The notes under the pieces are model-generated. The model saw only the letters and a program-made list of their open reading frames with translations. It did no database searches and was not told where the DNA came from. The position numbers were made by a program, and so were the translations under genes. 17,196 bases of DNA from contig JAHLKC010000303.1 of NCBI GenBank assembly GCA_025449115.1, forward strand, positions 1-17,196, given 5' to 3'. The DNA is from Chytridium lagenaria. Taxonomy: Eukaryota; Chytridiomycota; Chytridiomycetes; Chytridiales; Chytridiaceae. This document shows, one piece after another, positions 1-7,938 of the stretch; within the stretch, counting starts at the first letter, position 1, and the number at the start of each line of letters is the position of its first letter.

Positions 1-162
1 TACTTCGTTTATGTTTGGTATTTGTTGATGTTTGTTTAAGATAATAAATAAAATATTCATGCTTTCGTTTTTTTCATATAATTCTCTGTATTTCGTTCCC
101 AGTCCTCCCTTTTTCACTTTTACTTTCTTAGTACTACTTCCGGTGCTTGTGTCACCGTAAGG

Positions 163-227
163 TCACGTGACGTTTAACGAATGAAGCGTCTTGTAGCGAT
201 GGCCTCACGTGACTTTTAACGAATGAA
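163..227. repeat. Direct repeat carrying a TCACGTGA palindrome, two copies
   Basis: Copies lie at 163-185 and 205-227, with starts 42 bp apart. Each is TCACGTGAC, one variable base (G at 172, T at 214), then TTTAACGAATGAA, so 22 of 23 bases match. CACGTG is the core E-box bound by bHLH factors such as fungal Cbf1/Pho4 and animal USF. Whether it is bound here is unknown. A partial third match, AACGAATGA, is at 362-370. Confidence 0.8.
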
Positions 228-303
228 TTTTTTTTTTTTTTTTAATACTTTGTCCATCATGTTCTTTGTTGGGAACGGAATGAGGCCCGTTTTTCTGCGA
301 CAG

Positions 304-325
304 CTCTTGGGATTTATCCCAAGAG
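304..325. repeat. Perfect 10-bp inverted repeat with a 2-nt spacer
   Basis: CTCTTGGGAT at 304-313 is exactly mirrored by ATCCCAAGAG at 316-325, separated by TT. As DNA it is a nearly uninterrupted 22-bp dyad. As RNA the 2-nt loop is too tight, so the innermost pairs would open. It lies about 300 bp upstream of the NF-YC start. It could be a dimeric factor site or chance; nothing in the window decides. Confidence 0.7.
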
Positions 326-618
326 GACACCCAACGACGCTGCCTGGTTGGGGGTTGATTCAACGAATGAGAGGTGGTCCAGAAAACAAGAAAAATAATT
401 TTTTTCTACCAACCAAAGGCGAAACCCTTCCTGTCTCTTCCAACAAACGCTTGGATCCAGTCCACCCAACCAGCGAGCGACCACTGCGCTAATAAACAGT
501 CCAACCAGCTGCCTCCCAACTCACACGCCACCCCCAAACAACCCTCCTTCAACACCGTCAACAGCCCCCCTCCTCCCTCCCACGTCTTCCGATACTCCTC
601 TACATATAATCAACACCA

Positions 619-1941
619 ATGTCACAGATGATGCCTCAACCGCCCATTGGGCCAGAGCAGGATGAAAACCGCGAACGATTGATTGCAGAGATCATGCAGG
701 CGTTTTGGCAGCAACAGATGACGGAGATTGAGAATGGACCACTTGATTGGAAGTTTCATCAGTTGCCGCTTGCGAGGATTAAGAAGGTGATGAAGTCGGA
801 TGAGGATGTGAAGGTTTGTGTGGTGTCTTTTGTTTTTTTTTTCTTTATGGTTTTCGTTTAGGGACTGGTTGTTGAATAAAGTGACGCGACGGAGTGGCTG
901 GGAGGGGAAGATGTGGATGGTGGATGGGAGAAAGAGTCTCCAATTGTTTGAAGGATGTCATCTGTTTTCTATTTTGTTTGTGGTGAGGCTAACGCTTTGT
1001 TATGTATTTTTTTTTTCTTCTATGAACACGACTGTCTTGCTCCTCCATTTGTCAGGGTATGGTAAGTAACTACAGGCCCGTTTCTTTATTGCTTACCTTC
1101 CTACGCTGTCCTTACCTACTTTCATCTGATTCCCATCAGCCGTTGAGGCTTTCCCATGACCCACAGTACTTGCTCTAACCGCCTTTTTCTCTCCTACGCG
1201 CATCCAGATGATAAGCGCCGAAGCTCCCATGATGTTTTCGAAAGCCTGTGAGATTTTCATCCTAGAACTCACGATGCGCGCATGGGTATTTACGGAGGAG
1301 AGCAAGAGGAGGACATTGCAAAAAGTGCGATGTCGGTGCTGCGGTCTCAAAAGCGGATATGTATGATTGTGAGTTCCTTTTTCTTTTCTTTTGCTCTATA
1401 AAGGTTTATGCTAAAGTCTACTTTTTCTATTATTAAACATGCTGTCTTTTTTTAGTCTTGATTGATATTATTCCGAGAGAAGAATATATGCCCATGTTCC
1501 GGTTTAAGCAGCCCGCTCAGGTAATCATATTCCTACTGGTTTACTCTTACTTACGCGCTTGTGTGCAGGAACCTCAAATCGCAGGGTTCGCAAACGCGAG
1601 CCAATTCATCAACGTAAGTCCTTACTTGGAGCCTAGCTTTGAATCGGCTACCTGATTTAGTCTTCTGACATCAACCTCCCGTAGAACTACCTTCCTCAAG
1701 AACCAGCAAACCCCTCATTTTTATCACAAATGCCTGGATACGCCAATATTCGTCCACCGGTTGCATCTGGAGAAGGCGGCGACCCTAGACTGTCCCGAGT
1801 GTCGTTGACCCATCCCATCAAGCACAGCAAGCACAGCAACATCTTCAACCGCAACAGCAATCACAACAACAGCAAGGACAGCATCAAGGTCCGAATTCGG
1901 CCTCGTCTATAGCAATTCCGCAGGAAGGTGCTGCGGCGTAA
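619..1941 (+). CDS. HAP5: Nuclear transcription factor Y subunit C (HAP5/NF-YC), histone-fold; two frame shifts
   Basis: HAP5/NF-YC is the histone-fold subunit that pairs with NF-YB and recruits NF-YA to CCAAT boxes in the nucleus. Inferred exons are 619-813, 1208-1368, 1456-1520, 1569-1613 and 1685-1941. The histone fold runs from [17 protein letters not shown] (about residues 49-65) through [17 protein letters not shown] to [12 protein letters not shown], all diagnostic of the family. Exon 2 needs one fewer A in the run at 1320-1324; the frame then continues [18 protein letters not shown]. In exon 5 the frame that follows the splice ends at TAG 1910-1912, but a neighbouring frame from about 1780 gives the Gln-rich tail typical of HAP5 and ends at TAA 1939-1941, so one base seems missing near 1770-1800. 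Repaired length is about 240 aa. The fold is certain; the tail frame is inference. Intron 1 (394 nt) is far longer than the others. Confidence 0.9.
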
Positions 1942-2232
1942 GAGGCCTGTCATCATCGGTGGTGTTTATAGAGGGAATTGGAGTGGGATTTGAGTTGATA
2001 AATAGTATAACTGCTTTCTTATTTATAATTTGCTTTTAAAGGTTTATTTGGAGTCGTTATCGATTTTGGGTATGTGCATGTTACAGGTAACCTGATTATG
2101 CATCCACGCAACGCTATCTCGATGATACATATCGTGCCGTTGGGCTGCCAGATGTCGTTTCTTGCGCAGTTACGACAAGGTAACAGAAAGGAAAATTTAT
2201 CCTCGTGCTGGTTTGAAAAACAAAAGGTCACT

Positions 2233-4218
2233 ATGATGACCACAATGCCCCCCTTTCCTCCAATGCCCAACGCATCATCAAAGACAGCTTCAGGCACCCC
2301 CGGAGGCACCAAAGACGAATACTCGACTCGTTCACGGTCAAGCCGGAAAGACCACGACCGTAAATCCAGACATCGTCACAGCGACAGCGAACCAGAGGAA
2401 GACCGACCGTTGAAATCAAAACGCTCCAAACTTGACGTTTCGCCACCGTTAAAAGGGTCTAGAAATGGGGTAGACAGAAATGAGGATGAAGTGTCGTCTC
2501 GGTCAAGGTCGGAATCTCCTGTGGAGGAGAGGAAAAAGTCAAAGAGGTCGTCCAAGCATTCGTCAAGGTCTCGTCGGGAGGATCGTGGAAGGAGTCGGCG
2601 TGGAGTTGATGAGGATGGAAAGGATTTGGTGAAGGAATCAAAGAGACGGGGAAGTCTGGAATTGATTCAGATAGATCTGTGTCGGTTGCTTCTGGGGGTC
2701 GGAGTGTTTCGCCACCTGCGAAAAAGGCAAGGAAGATGAAGAGGAAAAAGTCACCTTCGCTTTCTCCATCTGAAAGCGATTTGTCTGATAGTGGCTCGGA
2801 TATCTCGGACTCGGATTCTGAAGATGACCGGCGTCACAAGTCAAAGAAGTCGTCTAGGAAGCATGGGAAGAAAAGTAGTAGCAGTAAGAGGAAGCATAAG
2901 AGCTCTTCGTCGAGGCGTCATAAGAGGAAATCTTCAGATAAAAAAAAGTCTCATAAGAGGAGGAAGAGGTCCTTGACTCCATCTGAGTCTGATTCGGACT
3001 CTGCTCCTGAGCCTGCTCGTAGCCTCAGCCCTCCTCCTAAAAAGCAAGTCAGTCCCGATAGAGGTGAAAGAGATGATAGGGGTGATAGGCGTGACAGGAG
3101 TGATAGGGGTGATAGGGGTGACAGAGGTGAAAGGGGTGAGAGGGGTGAGAGGGGAGTGGAAAGGTTTGATCAAGATAAAGAGAGAGCTCGCCCGATGCCG
3201 TTTGAGGCGGAGAGGCCGCCGCGTCGTGTTTCCAGAAGGTATTTTATTTGTTGCTATCGATTCTTAAGTATTTTTAGCCGTTCTCGCTCAAGGTCTCCTT
3301 ACAATGGCAATGGCAAACGTTATGATAAACCATACGGTGGCAACAACCGTGGACGAAATACCTTCAACCGTTTGCGTGACAATGTGAGTTACTTTGTGTC
3401 TTTAACCACATTTGCTTACCTTTGTTTTTAGGACCGTCCTGAGAACCCTCCTAGCAAAGTTCTTGGAGTCTTTGGTCTTGCTCCCGAAGTTGATGAATCT
3501 GATCTTCGTGAGATTTTTGATGAATACGGCATTGTCAAATCCGTGAGTTGTATTTGCGATTTGTTGGGAAAAGGCGAGATGCTAATTTTCGATATAGGTT
3601 ACTGTATTGAAGGACCGGTTAACTGGAAACTCGAGAGGATTTGCTTTTGTTGATTATGAGACTGTTGAAGAAGCTAGCTCTGCTAAATCCAAAACAAACG
3701 ATATGGTATGCCATCTATTATGCTTTTATTTTTTCATTGACAACACTTCTAGAACATTAAAGGACGTAACGTCCGTGTTGATTTTTCTCTCACTGGAAAG
3801 CCCCACAAATCAACTCCAGGAGAATACAGAGGCAAACCGTAAGTCCCGATTTCTTATGATTGTGTCTTAGTGTTTCAGGAAATACTCGTACTTTGAGGGC
3901 CGTCATGGAGGCGGTCGTCGAAGAGACGACCGTGATGATGATCATTATGATAGACATGATCGTGGAGGCCGTGATGATCACCGTAATGATCGTGGTCGTG
4001 ATGATCGTGGCTATGATGACCACCGTAATGACCGTGGCTATGATGACCGCCGTGACGGCCGTGGAGGGCACGATGATCGTGGAACTTATGAGAGCCGTCG
4101 TGACGATCGTGGTGGTCGTGATGAGCGTGATTCTTATGATCGTGGCGATGTTGATGGTGGACGTGAGAACCGGGGCGGATATTATCGTGGCAATGACGAT
4201 GGTGTTGAAGCTCAGTGA
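2233..4218 (+). CDS. TRA2: Transformer-2-like RS/RRM splicing regulator
   Basis: Tra2 proteins bind GA-rich exonic enhancers through one RRM and recruit the splicing machinery through RS domains. Inferred exons are 2233-3238, 3278-3383, 3432-3542, 3598-3705, 3753-3838 and 3879-4218. A long Arg/Ser/Lys-rich N-terminus (about 370 residues) precedes the RRM, with RNP2 LGVFGL (about residue 381) and RNP1 RGFAFVDY (about 421-428). The stretch after it, RVDFSLTGKPHKSTPGEYRG, is the Tra2 signature linker. The tail is a repetitive Arg/Asp/Gly region ending at TGA 4216-4218. One base appears to be missing at about 2650-2660, where the RS-rich frame moves. The first intron (3239-3277, 39 nt, no in-frame stop) joins SRS to RSRSRSP. 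At about 585 aa it is roughly twice the length of animal Tra2, mostly from the RS domain. ATG 2233 is the first Met before the Pro/Ser-rich start; ATG 2236 is possible. Confidence 0.9.
3061..3160 (+). repeat. 9-bp coding tandem repeat (GDR/GER units) in the Tra2-like gene
   Basis: Imperfect units of the type GGTGATAGG or GGTGAGAGG are repeated in frame. They encode runs of Gly-Asp-Arg that pass into Gly-Glu-Arg in the linker between the RS domain and the RRM. Being in frame and low-complexity, the tract is likely to vary in copy number between isolates. The antisense frame looks like a Thr/Pro/Ile repeat and is only a shadow. Confidence 0.8.
3900..4145 (+). repeat. Degenerate Arg/Asp/Gly coding repeat in the Tra2-like tail
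   Basis: Recurring CGTGATGATCGTGG-like units encode DDRG, RDDRGYDD and similar blocks in the C-terminal tail. The composition resembles RGG/RD-type RNA-binding tails of splicing factors. The regular codon pattern also opens long frames in other registers: a His-rich one on the minus strand and a Met/Val/Ile-rich one on the plus strand. These are not genes. Confidence 0.75.
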
Positions 4219-5281
4219 GAAATATTGAACATTGGTTCTTCGAGTCAGGCTTTAGATATATTTTTAATATCGAAAGGCAGCGACATATCAAATGATCGAG
4301 CGTATCTTGAAGTTTCTGGTCTATTCGAGTCAATTTTGTGTGAAGTTTTAATGTGTTTATTATGAGGTTTTTGTGATGGAAAGAAATGAGCAGCTTGCAA
4401 ATTCCCTAGATTCCTCTATGTTTTGTGTTGATTGTGATCCCGCTAGGGCTTTTGAAAATGAGAGATTATTTGTGCACGTCAACATCTTTTCAAGTCTTTA
4501 TGAACTTGCAGCTTTTTTAGATATGAAGATAGATATAGCCATAGAATGATGTCAGAAAAGATGAACTTAAATTTGGTCTTTAGGAAGCACAGGACCTCAG
4601 AAGCTACGCCAACTGAATGCCAAAGAATTGAGCTGATTTCCGCCTCAAGCTTCGGTATAGCTGTCAATAATTGATCCTAAGGACATGAGATAAACGAATC
4701 AAGGGCGAATGCCAAGGGAGCCGAACATATAATCAAATGTCAAATTCTTATGCGGGGCACTTCTCTGGTTACAAACGCATTTCACAGTTAAACCTGTTTT
4801 TAAGAAGTTAGGTCAATGAATTCTGGTATATTTTGGATAGTAATCATTGGTGGGTTCGTTCATCCCTTTCTAACCTATACCAAACTTGTATATTTCAAGT
4901 CTTATCTACTTCTTTTTTTTACCGCTTCGTGACGGCATGGAAGTTATGTTTATCTTTATTGTTATAGCGGCCATAATTATGCTTCCTTAACTGTTTTATT
5001 TTAAATACGGCCTTAAAGGTAAGTTTGGTAAGTGGGGTTTTCTCTCCCTTCATTGCATTTTATGTAGACAATACACTTTGGCTCTAATAAAAAATTCCCC
5101 CAAAACTTATCTTTTGTCTGCGTTTTCTCTTTTTATTTATGACGGATAAAATTGAACAGTCCAAATTATTTTCGTTTGTTATGCTATGAATATACTATAA
5201 TTAATTAAGTGAAATGTTGAGCCAGTCTACGCAGATTCACGAGAGAGAAGGCCGACAATGCAACCCATATATTCCATGTCA
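4219..5281. other. Convergent intergenic region, no gene recognised
   Basis: This 1.06-kb AT-rich stretch lies between the stop codons of the Tra2-like gene (plus) and TTLL2 (minus), so it should hold both 3' ends. The longest frames are a 42-codon ORF starting at about 4550 (plus) and a 62-codon ORF at 4479-4667 (minus). Neither resembles a known family or shows splice-linked conservation. No tRNA cloverleaf was seen. It is by far the largest gene-free block in a window where other gaps are 32-291 bp, so a non-coding RNA gene cannot be excluded. Confidence 0.5.
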
Positions 5282-7247
5282 TCATTGTCCCTCATACATC
5301 CTCAGTACCGTTTCTCGTCTTTTATGAATCCGTAATACTTTCGAACCTCCTGGATCAAACTTTTCACGTTCTAACTTAGGTTAGGATGGCTTGAAATGAG
5401 CATGGAATCACCTTCTTCGTGCAGGCTGCTGTTGTCGCTGCGTTAAAGGGATAGACTTTCCGAAAGTTTCCGACTCTATCGCGAGGTTCTGGGAACATGA
5501 CGTTCTCATCCAAGACTTGTAACGATTGCGATCCTTGAAGCGGTTGAGTTGAAATAGCAAACAAATAAGATACCTTTTCTTCGTGAGCGCGTCTCCTGTT
5601 TCTGCTGTTGCTCCAAATGGTCCTATGAAAGTGATATGAGACCAGATGGATTTATAAAAGTTGGTCTTACCGCATGCTCTTGCGCTGTTTTTGCGTGTAT
5701 CGGTTTTAGACCGACGAGATCCAGGACATCTTCCAGTAATGGCTTTTTTATTTAGCCTTAGTGATGGATAGGTAAGAATTTACAAACCTTTTTAACTTCC
5801 ACGTCGATGTCACTGTCGACCGATAAGGCTGGGCTAAGGTTTACCTCTACGATGAATGAGTCGACAGTCTTAAGCGCTCTTATCAGGAAACCTACCTAGC
5901 AACCAAGGCTTAAAAGCCTCGTCAATCAAAATATCTTTGAATCATCAGTAATTTATCGCAATATCGAAAGTCCGAACCAAATCCGTAAAGCTCAAAACAT
6001 CCTTTCTGGCTCTGGTTCATTTCCATCGCGACAGGCAGAAGAGTCATGATAATAATGCTAATCATTCTACAAAAATGTATAAGTCTTCGAGTTATATGGA
6101 GGTTTATCCTACTTTTCCCAGATCTTTCCAAACGGAATATCGCTTGCCTGACAATACTCCCTTAATCGGAGAAAATCCCACTTGCATCCTAGCCCAACAC
6201 CACTCTTTGGCTCGTTCAGTGTAGGGCTGAACTTATTGATCGATGTATTTGTTAGGTGTGAGAAGCGGTTGTCTAAAGTTGATACGTCGTAGAGACTCTG
6301 GTGATAAGTTAGGTTCTTAAAAAAAACTAAAAAGGTACCGTTGCAAATCGAGTCAAGCCTTCATCGTAAAGGTATATGCAGAGGGGATTATACGATTGAA
6401 CAAACACGTAGCTGTGGAAAGGTTTAGTTTTTGCACTCTACAAAAGACTTCACCATCGAAGATCAAACTTGTAGCCTGATATGAGGAGAGGATTAGGGAT
6501 ATATCGTTGAAGGATTGCACTGCGAATGGTCCATGTACGCACGCGCCTTAACATAATCTTACTTGCAGTCGTAAGTCAGATGCTCGAGGTTTTAAAGACA
6601 AAGATTTTTCGTCCACGGCTCAAGTCTGCAGGTTTGCATATCCACAAGGACTGATTCCAAGAAATGTCAAACCAAGAATATGGGAATGAACACACCTTTG
6701 ACCCTTGCTCCTCTTCACTTGCATACACACGAACAAATTTGATATAATCGTTTGGCAATGAGAACGTCTGCGGGAAGAAATCGTATGCGCGACCATATAT
6801 GCCCTTCATTGTCTTTAACGTACGGAATAGACAGTCCTGTTGCAGGCGTTAATTCGTCAAATCCTACTTTGCGCGAGCATTCATACCTTCCTTGTTATCG
6901 CTGCCGTCTTGGGAAAATGGTTTAGACGTTGCCATGGCTTGCAGCCGTCATAGTCACAGACGCGATAGCGAGAACCTGGAGGGATGGTTGGAGTTTGTCA
7001 TGTCACCAACAGCAAACCTTTCCACCACAGGTTCCAGTACTTGCTTTCACCCTCAATGTAAGGAATCCAGCCTGAACACGACATCAGCCATCAAACGTCA
7101 GTTATATGAAACACCTTGCGCCTCAAAGATTTCTTTTAAAAGCGGTGGCCCCGTCTCCATCATTCGATAAACTAGTTTCGCTGCACCCCGCTCATGCACA
7201 TCGTGTTTTAAGTGTCCTTCAACAGCATGGGTGTCATCGTGAAGCAT
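5282..7247 (-). CDS. TTLL2: Tubulin-tyrosine-ligase-like protein, TTLL2-type
   Basis: TTLL enzymes are ATP-grasp ligases that add amino acids, usually glutamate, to tubulin; they act mainly on axonemal and centriolar microtubules. I infer 15 exons from ATG 7247 to TGA 5284-5282, about 450 aa. Introns, in plus coordinates: 7072-7114, 6976-7017, 6837-6886, 6651-6695, 6520-6562, 6412-6453, 6298-6338, 6067-6112, 5935-5977, 5847-5895, 5743-5787, 5623-5670, 5534-5573 and 5375-5411. Diagnostic blocks in order are PWQRLNHFPK, AAITRKD, YDFFPQTFSLPNDY, WICKPADLSRGR, NPLLISGYKFDLR, YNPLCIYLYDEGLTRFAT, HLTNTSINK, CFELYGFDILID and KPWLLEVNLSPALS. The ATP-grasp Glu and Asn of LLEVN are present. The LTNTSINK and LEVNLSPALS wording favours the TTLL2 group. 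A single base is missing from the T-run at 6590-6593 (KN before LEHLTYDC); otherwise it is intact. It starts 32 nt after the upstream NOPCHAP1-like stop. Confidence 0.88.
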
Positions 7248-7279
7248 TTGAGAAGGGTCAATGTCAAATCAGCAATCTT

Positions 7280-7876
7280 CTATTTCTTCTTCTTTTTAGG
7301 TGGGATCTCCTCAATTACAGGAGGTTTCTTTCCAATCTCTGCATTCGTCCGAAGCTCTGTGATTTCAATATCATCTTCAAGATCCATGTTCTTATAGCGG
7401 ATCGTAGGGTTCTTTCGTTTTACGGCTTCGTCAACGTTCAGCTCCACGTCAAGAACACCGAGACCGAGATTCTTAATTTGAATTAGAATAGGATGGCTGG
7501 TGCTGTCCCCACCATTTCGACATGGGACTCGCCATCTTTCACGGCTTCAATGTCAATGTCCTCTTTGCTCAATACACCCTCCTCTAACCTCGTGGTAAGT
7601 ACCTCGTTGGCTTCCTTGAGTTTTGGAAGGAAGTTGGCAACCCTGTCAAGTACTTTGTAAATGGTGTCAGTCTAATCCAGTTGTCGGAGTTGCCTCACAC
7701 TCGAGCCTCTCGGGAACCTTGAAGGTCTTCCCAAAGATAGTCTCTGGCTTCTTCTCCTCCTGATCCTCCTCCTCCCCACTGCCCTCCTCCTCCTCTTCCC
7801 CTGCCTCCTTTTTGCGTTTCCGAATGTTAAAGAGACCCTCTAGAATATGTGTTTCCTCCCTATCATCGTTCATCAC
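7280..7876 (-). CDS. NOPCHAP1: NOPCHAP1 (C12orf45/DUF4598)-like snoRNP assembly cofactor
   Basis: In animals NOPCHAP1 links the R2TP/RUVBL chaperones to NOP58 during box C/D snoRNP assembly. Inferred exons are 7718-7876, 7513-7671 and 7280-7471, about 169 aa. After an acidic Glu-rich segment (about residues 25-42) comes the DUF4598 core: VLDRVANFLPKLKEANEVL, then IDIEAVKDGESHVEM joined by a 41-nt phase-0 intron (7472-7512) to NLGLGVLDVELNVDE. The protein ends in a Lys run, as the human protein does. The first intron (7672-7717) has the unusual donor GTTCCC but restores frame exactly; a one-base indel is the alternative. Family assignment rests on the FLPKLKEAN and HVEM-NLGLGVL blocks and is good but not certain. 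It lies 62 nt after the likely LIG1 stop and 32 nt before TTLL2. Confidence 0.75.
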
Positions 7877-7938
7877 AATAAAAAATAGTTTTATTTTCTT
7901 TTGTTTTTTCGTCTACGCCTCCCCAGATAGGAAACGGG

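Larger units (their letters stand above)
1..618. other. Left flank, non-coding, upstream of NF-YC
   Basis: I see no gene here. Two short open frames at 223-492 and 374-631 have low-complexity, unconserved translations. The stretch holds a pair of CACGTG-containing direct repeats (163-227), a T-run at about 228-243, an inverted repeat (304-325) and a C/pyrimidine-rich segment at about 500-600 that leads into the NF-YC start codon at 619. It probably contains the promoter and 5' leader of NF-YC and perhaps the promoter of a gene to the left. Confidence 0.6.

Noticed and set aside
223..631. Two overlapping ORFs upstream of NF-YC
   Set aside because: Low-complexity translations start in or after a T-run, with no domain and no splice continuation.
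2654..2670. 17-nt intron to explain the frame change in the RS domain
   Set aside because: It would restore frame, but all other introns here are at least 35 nt. A missing base is simpler given the error pattern.
2934..3173. Minus-strand Thr/Pro/Ile repeat frame
   Set aside because: It is a shadow of the GDR/GER coding repeat.
3860..4228. 122-codon plus-strand frame rich in Met/Val/Ile
   Set aside because: It is the other register of the same repeat. The composition is an artefact of CGTGATGAT-like units, not a membrane protein.
3875..4333. 152-codon minus-strand frame rich in His/Asp/Gly
   Set aside because: It is the antisense of the Arg/Asp/Gly repeat in the Tra2-like tail, whose sense frame splices in phase to the RRM.
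4550..4678. 42-codon ORF and a possible box C/D snoRNA
   Set aside because: There is an imperfect C-box-like AUGAUGU and a CUGA downstream, but no terminal stem or guide could be supported, and the peptide matches nothing I know.
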